Of a stretch of 57,434 nucleotides of DNA, positions 9,401 to 18,809 are shown one piece after another. The notes beneath the pieces were generated by a model, which did no database searches, had not been told where the DNA came from, and saw nothing but the letters and a program-made list of their open reading frames with translations. Position numbers and translations under genes: made by a program. Source of the stretch: Lysobacterales bacterium (GTDB lineage Bacteria > Pseudomonadota > Gammaproteobacteria > Xanthomonadales > SZUA-5); contig JABAQR010000025.1 in assembly GCA_019187485.1 (NCBI GenBank), positions 1 through 57,434 on the forward strand, written 5' to 3'. Each line of letters opens with the position of its first letter. Within the stretch, counting starts at the first letter, position 1.

Positions 9401-11005
9401 CTGCTGGCCAGCTACGACGAGTTCGCGGACGTGGGCCTGGTCGGATCCAAGCTGATCTATCCCGACGGCCGCCTGCAGGAAGCCGGCGGGATCGTCTTCA
9501 GCGACGGCTCGGGCTGGAACTACGGGCGCTTCGAACACCCGGATGACCCGCGCTACGACTACCCGCGCGAGGCCGACTACTGCTCGGGCGCGGCGATCCT
9601 GATCGAGAAGGCGCTGTTCGATCGTTTCGGCGGCTTCGACGACTACTACAAGCCCGCCTACTACGAGGACACCGACCTTTGCTTCAAGGTGCGCGCGGCC
9701 GGCCTGCGCGTGATCTACCAGCCGGCCTCGCGGGTGGTCCATTTCGAGGGCGTCACCGGCGGCACCGACACCACGAGCGGTACCAAGCGCTACCAGGTGA
9801 TCAACCAGCAGAAGTTCCTCGAACGCTGGCGCGAAACGCTGGCGACCCAGCCCGCGCCGACCGACCACGCGGGAATCTGGCGCGCCGCCACGCACCGCGC
9901 GCGGGGCCGCATCCTGCTGGTCGACGCGACCACGCCGACGCCGGACCAGGATTCGGGATCGGTGCGCTACATCAACCTCGTGCGCGTGCTGCGCGCGCTC
10001 GGCTGGCAGTGCACCTTCTTCGCCGACAACCGCGCCTGCATCCCGCGCTACACCGAGCAGCTTCGCGCGCTCGGCGTCGAAGTGCAGTTCCACCCGTGGC
10101 TGGCCGATCCGGTCGCCTTCTTCCGCGAGCGTGGCCACGAGTTCGACGCGATCATGCTCTCGCGCCACTACGTCGCCCGCCACTACGTGGAACTCGCGCG
10201 CGAGCATGCGCCGCAGGCGCGCCTGCTGTTCGACACCGTCGACCTGCACTACCTGCGCGAACAACGCGCGGCCGCGGTCGAGGAAAGCGAGGCGCTGGCG
10301 AAGCAGGCGGCGGCCACCCGCGAGGCCGAACTCGAACTGGTGCGCCGCTGCGACGTGACCCTGGTGGTGAGCCCGGTCGAGCAGGAACTGCTGGCGCAGG
10401 AAGCGCCGGGCCGGCGAGTCGAGGTGCTGTCGAACATCCACGAAGTACACGGCCGCCGCGCCGGCTTCGAGGCGCGCAAGGACCTGTGGTTCGTCGGCGG
10501 CTTCCAGCACCACCCGAACATCGACGCGGTGTTGTGGTTCATCGCCGAGATCTGGCCGCGGGTGCGCGCCGAACTGCCCGAGGCGGGCTTCCACGTGGTC
10601 GGCAGCAAGATGCCGGCCGGCATCGCCGCGCTCGCCGGCAATGGCGTCCAGGTGCACGGCTACGTCGAGGACCTGCAGCCCTTCCTCGACGGCATCCGCA
10701 TCGCCGTGGCGCCGCTGCGCTACGGCGCCGGCGTCAAGGGCAAGGTCAATCAGAGCATGGCCTACGGCCAGCCGGTGGTGGCGACACCGATCGCCGTCGA
10801 GGGCATGCAGATCGAGCCCGGCCGCGAGGCCCTGGTGGCGAGCACCGCCGTCGACTTCGCGGACGCGATCGTGCGCCTGTACCGCGATCCGGCGCTGTGG
10901 CTGCAACTCTCCGATGCCGGACTCGCCAACATCGAGGCACATTTTTCCTTCCAGGCGGCGCGGGCGGCCTTGCAGAAGATCCTGCACGGATCGCCTGGGT
11001 TGTGA
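6422..11005 (+). CDS. Giant multi-module glycosyltransferase (GT4-like, coiled coil, GT2, GT4)
   Basis: A 1527-residue predicted cytosolic protein. Residues about 200-590 resemble a GT-B glycosyltransferase (LLHVLHGWGGGAERWVRDMA; LVLGRINGAKGLDLL; PATVAETFSYTLSELM). Residues about 633-803 form a long Gln/Glu/Arg/Leu coiled coil ending in an STSWRITMPLR motif common in surface-polysaccharide glycosyltransferases. Residues about 896-1130 are a GT2/GT-A domain (TVSVIVPVYNQ, VVDDGSSDE near 932, FLNNDTAVQPGW near 978). Residues about 1160-1527 are a second GT-B domain (PLRYGAGVKGKVNQSMAYGQPVV). Such proteins build O-antigen or other surface glycans; acceptor and sugar are unknown. It stands alone, with no sugar-nucleotide or Wzx/Wzy genes nearby. 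The ATG at 6422 has no good Shine-Dalgarno. Longer upstream frames overlap PBP1B antisense and are not credible. Confidence 0.85.
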   Translation: MSASATSDPSAPALLICLPEDALEPQLQALLDGVDAQLLRHPPAPDWRAELAALRKRHPQSMLLRIRRADLWLADDALARLLKAATAARGPLTVLSNADPQLTPAAPDTGMDDWDPAAIDAAAHALGERRLWPLKAESPPLLVLAPQATPGADLEVVDHLYAHVPGAGLQGRPTPADRRERWPAHPLATLRRALHVAGVQPESTWTRAGRDARPVLLHVLHGWGGGAERWVRDMARTDAARHHLLLRANGDPQRQQHGEYLELLDARGGPPLRRLLLTPAIGAIALQHEGYAQALAAIVADYAVEQLWVSSLIGHSLGALRRGLPVRWIAHDLFPLWPALHRDFGAADARFDAAELASDLKQPGPFGERQPAWWTSVRAHTVQALVEARAELIAPSRCALANLVRVAPELAELPQHCIAHGSAGWGAAEAELRAQPLDFGGRLRLLVLGRINGAKGLDLLRQLLPRLSEYCDLYLVGAGKAAEALFGVSGVHVVLDYEHTELPTLLARIRPHAALLPATVAETFSYTLSELMRLAIPPIATGIGAFAERIVDGENGLLLAPEAAAVLARVAALAQDRAPLARIRARLQSMQHRGLAQMLADYAPLLPQGERAPLRHPLRRCDPQSLALASHADALADHELRLAAAQAALARQQAELEHRAEWGFDLNRQLGERTRWAQELDRELERTRQWLSEREQVYEHSIQAANEQRAALETRSTWLQEELRRTMDESRQRQQALEARESELASQANELAELRARDADLQAQQLALLAQQRELQQQLQQLLAAREQLQREFESLAAHRAEMIASTSWRITMPLRAIGRLLKHLRASLRFRASRLDSLLGRVRGSLARRGFRGTLRRARQELRESSQPLPPSVQVEAPQPVASYPPLAIASSETPTVSVIVPVYNQLHHTWNCLKALADTAGTVPFEVIVVDDGSSDETASVVPQVAGVRYQRNPQNLGFIGACNAGAAAARGRYLFFLNNDTAVQPGWLEPLLASYDEFADVGLVGSKLIYPDGRLQEAGGIVFSDGSGWNYGRFEHPDDPRYDYPREADYCSGAAILIEKALFDRFGGFDDYYKPAYYEDTDLCFKVRAAGLRVIYQPASRVVHFEGVTGGTDTTSGTKRYQVINQQKFLERWRETLATQPAPTDHAGIWRAATHRARGRILLVDATTPTPDQDSGSVRYINLVRVLRALGWQCTFFADNRACIPRYTEQLRALGVEVQFHPWLADPVAFFRERGHEFDAIMLSRHYVARHYVELAREHAPQARLLFDTVDLHYLREQRAAAVEESEALAKQAAATREAELELVRRCDVTLVVSPVEQELLAQEAPGRRVEVLSNIHEVHGRRAGFEARKDLWFVGGFQHHPNIDAVLWFIAEIWPRVRAELPEAGFHVVGSKMPAGIAALAGNGVQVHGYVEDLQPFLDGIRIAVAPLRYGAGVKGKVNQSMAYGQPVVATPIAVEGMQIEPGREALVASTAVDFADAIVRLYRDPALWLQLSDAGLANIEAHFSFQAARAALQKILHGSPGL

Positions 11006-11045
11006 TCGGTTCACGGCCCGACCTGCGGGCCTGCTCCGGCGCTCG

Positions 11046-12098
<1,053 letters not shown>

Positions 12099-12328
12099 TC
12101 ACTGGCTTCGGGGACGACTCGGGCGGCGACGGGCCTGCTGCCGGACGGTCGCGACCTTCGCGTCGCTTTCGCGCCCGGCAACCCGAATCGGAACAGGGGC
12201 GCGATGGTACTCGACCCGCGCACCCTTCCCGCGTCACCCGGCGCAGCGGCCGGTCCGCTCGCGATGGCAGTTCCCGTCGCCGCCGAATCGATTCTTCCCC
12301 GCAAGGCATTGCACCAGACTCGCGCGGT

Positions 12329-12334
12329 TATATT
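12329..12334 (+). promoter_or_regulatory. Candidate -10 box for ilvE
   Basis: TATATT, 35 nt before the ilvE start codon, is the only AT-rich hexamer in the obg-ilvE gap. A matching -35 is weak (GCATTG at 17 nt). Confidence 0.35.
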
Positions 12335-12368
12335 CGAGGGCTTCCACCCGCCAACCGAGGATCCGGCC

Positions 12369-13286
12369 ATGAGCCAAGCGCTGCCCGACTACATCTGGTT
12401 CAATGGCTCGATCATTCCCTGGGCCGAGGCTCAGGTGCACGTGATGTCGCACGCGCTGCACTACGGATCCTCGGTATTCGAGGGCATCCGTTCCTACCAG
12501 ACGCCCAAAGGTCCGGCGATCTTCCGCTACACCGACCACATGAAGCGGCTGTACAACTCAGCCAGCATCTACGATCTCGACACCGAATACGATCTGACCA
12601 CGCTGCTCGCCGCCGGTCGCGAGCTGATCCGCGCCAACCGCCTGACCGCCGCCTATCTGAGGCCGCTGATCTGGCGCGGTGCCGGCGGCTTTGGCCTCGG
12701 CGCCGACAACCCCACCGGTTGCATGATCGCGGCCTGGGTGTGGGGACCGTATCTGGGCGCGCAGGCGGTGACCGACGGCATCGACGCCTGCATCTCCACC
12801 TGGCGCAGGGTCGCGCCGGACACCCTGCCGGCAACCGCCAAGGCCGGTGGCAACTACCTGTCCAGCATCCTGGTCTCGCGCGAAGCCAAGCGCCTCGGCT
12901 TCCAGGAGGGCATCGCGCTGACGCACGACGGCTACCTCGCCGAGGGCGCCGGCGAGAACATCTTCCTGATCTTCGGCAAGACCATCTACACGCCCCCGAT
13001 GGGCGCCTCGATTCTGCAGGGCATCACCCGCGACAGCGCGATCACGATCACTCAGGACCTGGGTTATGAGCTCCGCGAGCAGAACCTGCCGCGCGAGATG
13101 ATCTATCTCGCCGACGAGGTGTTCATGACCGGCACCGCCGCCGAGATCACGCCGATCCGCAGCGTCGACCGCAAGAAGATCGGCACCGGAAAGCCCGGCG
13201 CGGTCACGCGTGCGGTGCAACAGCAGTTTTTCGGTCTGTTCGACGGTAGCGTCGAGGATCGCCATGGCTGGCTCGAGTACGTCTGA
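12369..13286 (+). CDS. ilvE: Branched-chain amino acid aminotransferase
   Basis: A 305-residue fold-type IV PLP enzyme catalysing the last step of leucine, isoleucine and valine synthesis: 2-oxo acid plus glutamate gives the amino acid plus 2-oxoglutarate. Recognised from IWFNGSIIPWAEAQVHVMSHALHYGSS at the start, the PLP-binding lysine K158 in ATAKAGGNY, and EGAGENIF further on. Length is normal for the family. The ATG at 12369 begins the conserved N-terminus; no strong Shine-Dalgarno is seen. It lies about 3.5 kb from the leu operon and is separated from it by two genes, so it is transcribed independently. Confidence 0.96.
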   Translation: MSQALPDYIWFNGSIIPWAEAQVHVMSHALHYGSSVFEGIRSYQTPKGPAIFRYTDHMKRLYNSASIYDLDTEYDLTTLLAAGRELIRANRLTAAYLRPLIWRGAGGFGLGADNPTGCMIAAWVWGPYLGAQAVTDGIDACISTWRRVAPDTLPATAKAGGNYLSSILVSREAKRLGFQEGIALTHDGYLAEGAGENIFLIFGKTIYTPPMGASILQGITRDSAITITQDLGYELREQNLPREMIYLADEVFMTGTAAEITPIRSVDRKKIGTGKPGAVTRAVQQQFFGLFDGSVEDRHGWLEYV

Positions 13287-13349
13287 GCTTCTCGCCGGGG
13301 CTCCCGACCCGCGAGGAATGAAACGCCGGCCAAGGATGGTCGGCCCGCG

Positions 13350-13365
13350 AATCGAGCGCTCGATT
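13350..13365. repeat. Perfect 16-bp palindrome between convergent genes
   Basis: AATCGAGCGCTCGATT lies in the 116-nt gap between the ends of ilvE and the DUF5916 gene. It could form a short hairpin in either transcript, but there is no T tract, so it is not a standard intrinsic terminator. Confidence 0.6.
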
Positions 13366-13402
13366 GGGCGCTCGGTTGCTTCCTGGCGCACCGCCGGCCC
13401 GC

Positions 13403-15631
13403 TCAGAACCGCCGTCTGATTTTCGCCAGCAACGCATCCGCATCGCGCAGCTCGAGCGCCTCGTCGAGCAGCGCCGCGAAGTCGCGCTCGCGGCCGGCGC
13501 TTTCGATGAAGCCGCCGCGGCCATACACCAGATACAGATCCGACTGCGGAGCGAAAGCCCAGCGATAGCGCAGTTGCAGACCGAAGCTGTCGACCACGAA
13601 GTCGTCGAGCTCCTCGCCGACCGCATGCAAGTGCCCGCCCGCACCGATGCGCAGCGCGCGCGCCTCGAACGCGCTGAGCGCCAGCCATTGCAGCTTGGCG
13701 CGAAACTCGTGGCGCGGTGCCGGAAACCAGTCGAGGTCGAGGTCGACACTGAGCTGTTCGCGCTGGTAGCGGCCGAGGCGGGTACCGGAATCCCAGATCA
13801 GCCAATCGCCGCTGTCGGTCCAGCCGAAACTGGAAGCCAGCGTCAGATTCTCGCGCGCGAACCAGCGCACGCCACCCCAGGCCTCGATGGCGGCGCCGCC
13901 CAGTCCTTCCTCGCGGTACCCGCCGCCGAACTCGTACTGGACGCTCGCAAAGCGACGCGTGTCGTACTCCAGGTAGACCGCTGCACGGTGCGGCAGGCGC
14001 ACCAGACCGTTGCCGCGCGAGATCAGGTCGTTGTAGCCGGAGGATTCGATGATCGGGTCCAGCGAGAGCGCGGCGCCGCTGCGATAAGTCCAACGACGGT
14101 TGCCGACCAGCACCAGCGGCAGGCGGTCGCCCGAATCGTTGCCGCGGACCTGCAATTCGAGCAGCCAGGAACGGCTGCGCAAGGGCGAGCGCTCGTCCGC
14201 CACCACCCGCTCGCGCTGAATCGTCCATTCGAGCTCGTTGAGGCTGGATCGACGCTGGAAGCCCATGTCGTTGAAGTCGAGGCCGGCGTCGAAGTGGGTC
14301 AGTTCCAATTCCTGACGCCCACTCGGATCCGGCGTGTAGTCGATGCGCGCCCAGGCGCCGAAACCCCGCCGGTCGCGACCCGGCAGCGCGATGTCGCTGG
14401 TGATCGCCTGGGTGCTCAGCGCCCAGCGCTCGTTCGCGCGCCAGGTGGCGTCGAGTGCGTGCACCTGGGCCTCGCGTCCGAGAAAAGGCCGGTCGGCGAG
14501 CGTGCCGAGGTAGCCCAGACTCAACGCCCCGCGCGCGCGCAACAAGCGCTGGGCCAGGAAGCGGCTGCCGATATCGTCTGCGTGCTCGGCTTCCTGGGCC
14601 GCGAACACGCCGTAGTCGAAACCGGCGAAAGACCCGTTGAGCTTGAGTGCGGCGTCGATTTCCGCGGCGCGCGCCGGATCGTCGTCGCGTGGTCCGCCGA
14701 TGCGCCGGGTGTAGATCAGCAGGCCGGAATCGGGCGTGCGCAGGTCGAACAGGCCCTGGTTCTCGGTGAAGAAGGGACGCTTGTCGGAGAAGAAAGTCTC
14801 GATCGCGTCGAAGTTGACCACCAGTTCGTCGGCTTCGACCTGGCCGAAGTCCGGGTTCAGCGCCGCAGTCAGTTGCAGATCGCCGGATGGTTTCCAGTAC
14901 AGATCCGCGCCGGCCTTGCCCTCGCGCGCATCGCCGCGGAAGTCGTGGCTGCCGGTGAGGTAGGGGAACACATGCAAGACCGAGGCCTGGTACTGGTCGA
15001 TCTCCGTGCGGTGAAATTCGGAGACGTAGCGCGGACGCATGAAACTCGCCGCGGGAAAACCGCTGCGCTCGCGGCTGTGGCCGAGCACGCGGTCGAACAT
15101 GATCGCCACCGTGCGCCGCGGCGCCGCGCTGCCTTTCATCGCCGCGACCGTCCACGGCAGCAGGAGCTCCACGCTCCAGCCATCCGCGGTCTCGGCGACC
15201 CGGTGCTGCCAGTCGCCGTCCCAGTCGGTGCTGAACAGGTTCTCGTTGGTGATGGTCGCGTCCTGCACCGATTGCGAGAGCGCCACCGTGAAGTTGTAGG
15301 CGGTTTCGCCGTCGGCGTTGAAATCGACGAACACGTTGACGCGGTCGCCCGGCATGTCGGCGTCGCGCGGGGTGCGTTCGCGGATGCGCGGCACGCCGGC
15401 CGGCTGGGCGCAGCGGAAAGCGATCGCGATGCCCTCCGGCGTGGACAGCAGCAGTGCCTCGGTGGAGTGGGCGGGTGCGCCGAGCGTGAACGGCTCGACC
15501 ACGACGAAGTCGCGAAAGACCTGCGCGCGCGTCCACGCGGGTTCGTCGACGACGCCGTCGATCATCAGCACCGGCTCGGCAGCGAGGGCGGTGGTGGAGC
15601 ACAGTGCCAGCGTCAGGAAGAAACGGGACAT
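13403..15631 (-). CDS. DUF5916 outer-membrane protein with N-terminal carbohydrate-binding-like domain
   Basis: A 742-residue exported protein. The signal peptide is residues 1-18 (MSRFFLTLALCSTTALAA). A CBM9-like domain (about 22-200) starts with PVLMIDGVVDEPAW and contains VNVFVDFNADGE. The long C-terminal part shows alternating hydrophobic/polar strands rich in Trp, Tyr and Arg, typical of a beta-barrel, and ends in Phe, the usual last residue of outer-membrane barrels. This architecture is that of the DUF5916 family; its function is not established. The start at 15631 was chosen because it opens the signal peptide, whereas the longer frame to 15958 runs antisense through the neighbouring transporter. 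It is divergent from that transporter across 151 nt. Confidence 0.85.
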   Translation of the reverse strand: MSRFFLTLALCSTTALAAEPVLMIDGVVDEPAWTRAQVFRDFVVVEPFTLGAPAHSTEALLLSTPEGIAIAFRCAQPAGVPRIRERTPRDADMPGDRVNVFVDFNADGETAYNFTVALSQSVQDATITNENLFSTDWDGDWQHRVAETADGWSVELLLPWTVAAMKGSAAPRRTVAIMFDRVLGHSRERSGFPAASFMRPRYVSEFHRTEIDQYQASVLHVFPYLTGSHDFRGDAREGKAGADLYWKPSGDLQLTAALNPDFGQVEADELVVNFDAIETFFSDKRPFFTENQGLFDLRTPDSGLLIYTRRIGGPRDDDPARAAEIDAALKLNGSFAGFDYGVFAAQEAEHADDIGSRFLAQRLLRARGALSLGYLGTLADRPFLGREAQVHALDATWRANERWALSTQAITSDIALPGRDRRGFGAWARIDYTPDPSGRQELELTHFDAGLDFNDMGFQRRSSLNELEWTIQRERVVADERSPLRSRSWLLELQVRGNDSGDRLPLVLVGNRRWTYRSGAALSLDPIIESSGYNDLISRGNGLVRLPHRAAVYLEYDTRRFASVQYEFGGGYREEGLGGAAIEAWGGVRWFARENLTLASSFGWTDSGDWLIWDSGTRLGRYQREQLSVDLDLDWFPAPRHEFRAKLQWLALSAFEARALRIGAGGHLHAVGEELDDFVVDSFGLQLRYRWAFAPQSDLYLVYGRGGFIESAGRERDFAALLDEALELRDADALLAKIRRRF

Positions 15632-15750
15632 GCGGGGAAGCTGTGGTGGCAGGCGCGCGATCCTACGCCGCGATGGCGCCGCGCTCCCGTGCCGGAAGGC
15701 GCTGCCTGCGCATCGCGCGCATTCGCCCTCGCGATCGCAGCCGCTGTCGA

Positions 15751-15756
15751 TATGAT
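15751..15756 (+). promoter_or_regulatory. Candidate -10 box for the CDF transporter
   Basis: TATGAT lies 27-32 nt before the start codon in an otherwise GC-rich divergent gap. No convincing -35 box is seen. Confidence 0.35.
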
Positions 15757-15782
15757 GGGCGCGAACGCCTTGCAGCCCGATC

Positions 15783-16817
15783 ATGCACACGAACGATCTC
15801 TCCCGCTGGGCCCACGAGCACAGCTTCCACGCCGGGAGCAGCACCGCCGAGCGCGGCACCTTCGCGGTGCTGTGGATCACGCTCACCATGATGGTGGTCG
15901 AGATCGCCGCCGGTTGGTGGTTGAACTCGATGGCCCTGCTGGCGGACGGGTGGCACATGAGTTCGCACGCGGTCGCGATCGGCTTGTCCGCACTCGCCTA
16001 CTCGGCCGCCCGCCGTTACGCCAAGGATCCGCGTTTCGCCTTCGGCACCTGGAAGATCGAGATCCTCGGCGGCTTCGCCAGCGCGATCCTGCTGCTCGGC
16101 GTGGCCGCGATGATGCTGATCGCCTCGCTGCAACGCCTCGCCGACCCGCAGCCGATCCGCTACGTCGAAGCGATCACCATCGCCATTCTCGGTCTCGCGG
16201 TCAACGCCGGCTGTGCGCTGATCCTTGGCCGCGCGCACACGCAGGGCGAGAACCACCGTCGTGGCCACGGCCATGCGCACGGCGAGACCGTCGGAGATGC
16301 GCACGACCGCCACGCCCAGGGCACGGCCCAACCCGATCTGAACCTGCGTTCCGCCTACCTGCACGTGCTCACCGACGCCGCCACTTCGGTGCTCGCCATC
16401 GCCGCTCTGCTCGGTGGCTGGATGTGGGGCTGGGCCTGGCTGGATCCAGCCATCGGCATCGTCGGCGCGGTGCTGGTGGCCGTGTGGGCGCGCGGGCTGA
16501 TCGCCGCCACCGCCAAGGTGCTGCTCGACCGCGAGATGGACCACCCGGTGGTCGACGAGATCCGTGCGGCGATCGAGGCCGACCCGCACGCGACCCGCGT
16601 CGTCGACCTGCACGTCTGGCGCGTCGGCCGCGAGGCCTACGCCTGCGCGCTGACGCTGGTGACCCACGATCCGGCCCTGACCCCGGACCAAGTGCGTGCC
16701 CGCCTCGCCGCGCACGCGGAGATCGTGCACAGCACCATCGAGATCCAGGATTACGACGACCACGATTGCACGATCGCGCGGGAACGCCACGACCCACTGC
16801 ATCAAAGCCGGGGTTGA
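15783..16817 (+). CDS. dmeF: Cation diffusion facilitator, DmeF-like
   Basis: A 344-residue inner-membrane metal/proton antiporter. The N-terminus MHTNDLSRWAHEHSFH and the motif LLADGWHMSSHA (helix II metal site) match the DmeF branch of CDF exporters (Co/Ni/Fe efflux). Six hydrophobic segments are visible, with a His-rich cytoplasmic loop near 158-180 (HRRGHGHAHG) between helices IV and V, LHVLTDAATS as the helix V metal motif, and a C-terminal cytoplasmic domain with several His residues. No DmeR repressor gene is adjacent. The last codons overlap the -35 box of the leucine operon promoter. Confidence 0.88.
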   Translation: MHTNDLSRWAHEHSFHAGSSTAERGTFAVLWITLTMMVVEIAAGWWLNSMALLADGWHMSSHAVAIGLSALAYSAARRYAKDPRFAFGTWKIEILGGFASAILLLGVAAMMLIASLQRLADPQPIRYVEAITIAILGLAVNAGCALILGRAHTQGENHRRGHGHAHGETVGDAHDRHAQGTAQPDLNLRSAYLHVLTDAATSVLAIAALLGGWMWGWAWLDPAIGIVGAVLVAVWARGLIAATAKVLLDREMDHPVVDEIRAAIEADPHATRVVDLHVWRVGREAYACALTLVTHDPALTPDQVRARLAAHAEIVHSTIEIQDYDDHDCTIARERHDPLHQSRG

Positions 16818-16843
16818 CATCTCCACGCAAGCCGCTGCACTCT
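16814..16843 (+). promoter_or_regulatory. Leucine operon promoter
   Basis: A perfect -35 TTGACA at 16814-16819 overlaps the stop codon of the transporter gene. At 18-nt spacing the -10 would be CACTCT (16838-16843), a poor match. The start site would then fall at about 16849-16852, on or next to the leader peptide ATG (16851), which has no Shine-Dalgarno. The leader mRNA may therefore be leaderless. Confidence 0.6.
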
Positions 16844-16850
16844 GCGGCCC

Positions 16851-16952
16851 ATGAAATTTCTGCCGCACCGCAACATGGCCGCCGTCGACGCGCTGCTCGC
16901 GCTTCGACTCCTTGCGCGCCCCTGCGAGGTGTGCGGCTGCCCAGGGGTCTGA
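16851..16952 (+). CDS. leuL: Leu-rich leader peptide of the leuACDB operon
   Basis: A 33-codon ORF placed between a consensus -35 box and a terminator hairpin before leuA. Six of its 33 codons are Leu, five of them within codons 15-21 (CTG CTC GCG CTT CGA CTC CTT), so ribosomes should stall there when charged tRNA-Leu is scarce. The C-terminus reads CEVCGCPGV. Its DNA (16925-16936) can pair with the 5' arm of the downstream terminator, so this Cys-rich end is probably fixed by RNA pairing rather than by peptide function. No Shine-Dalgarno precedes the ATG, which fits leaderless initiation. Too short for routine gene calling; supported by position, codon content and RNA structure. Confidence 0.8.
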   Translation: MKFLPHRNMAAVDALLALRLLARPCEVCGCPGV

Positions 16953-17021
16953 CACTCCCCGCGGCGACAGGAAGCAACAAGACCTGAAAGCCCCGCACCT
17001 CGGACACGAGGGCGGGGCTTT
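16918..17021 (+). promoter_or_regulatory. Leucine operon transcription attenuator
   Basis: Three mutually exclusive structures are visible. (1) A protector hairpin: CCCCTG (16919-16924) pairs with CAGGGG (16942-16947) and holds the antiterminator strand in its loop. (2) An antiterminator: CGAGGTGTGCGG (16925-16936) pairs, with a 2-nt bulge, with CCGCACCTCG (16993-17002). (3) A terminator, 16987-17021. A ribosome stalled at the Leu codons (16893-16913) would open structure 1, free the strand for structure 2 and block structure 3, so leuA is transcribed when leucine is limiting. Confidence 0.75.
16987..17021 (+). terminator. Attenuator terminator hairpin before leuA
   Basis: AAAGCCCCGC (16987-16996) pairs with GCGGGGCTTT (17012-17021), extended inward by CCTCG/CGAGG with one bulged A and a GACA loop. 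It is followed by CGCTTT and lies 25 nt before the leuA start codon. Confidence 0.82.
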
Positions 17022-17046
17022 CGCTTTATGGCATCGGAGAAGCACC

Positions 17047-18615
<1,569 letters not shown>

Positions 18616-18631
18616 ACGAAGCCGTGATCGT

Positions 18632-18765
18632 GGACGCAAAGGGGCGCAAAGGACGCAAAAAGAGCTGATGATTCAAGCAATTGAGGGGTTTTCGCGGAAA
18701 TCACTTCCCGCCGACGACCCCATCGACCTTGCTTTCCTTTGCGTCCTTTGCGCCCCTTTGCGTCC
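18632..18765. repeat. Inverted repeat with perfect 28-nt arms, GACGCAAAG type (family A), leuA-leuC gap
   Basis: The left arm 18632-18659 and right arm 18738-18765 are exact reverse complements over 28 nt. Each consists of three related units (GGACGCAAA, GGGGCGCAAA, GGACGCAAA). The 78-nt loop carries no ORF. The element fills most of the 194-nt gap between leuA and leuC, and related arms recur at 27.6, 29.7 and 39.8 kb. Confidence 0.9.
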
Positions 18766-18809
18766 TTAGCGTCCCCTAATTGAAGACAACATTCAAAGCG
18801 AAGGACACG

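Noticed and set aside
4712..11005. A 2097-codon plus-strand frame joining the antisense of PBP1B to the glycosyltransferase
   Set aside because: The first 570 codons run antisense through mrcB and are Gln/Arg/His-rich shadow translation caused by high GC. The real gene starts at 6422.
6449..11014. A 1521-codon minus-strand frame opposite the glycosyltransferase
   Set aside because: Low-complexity Arg/Gln/Ala/His composition with no domain; it is the antisense shadow of a gene with clear motifs.
13350..13365. Bidirectional intrinsic terminator at the 16-bp palindrome
   Set aside because: No T tract on either strand, so it does not meet the criterion; kept only as a palindrome.
16925..16952. 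Metal-binding CxxCxC motif in the leu leader peptide
   Set aside because: The bases are accounted for by pairing in the attenuator; nothing indicates a functional peptide.
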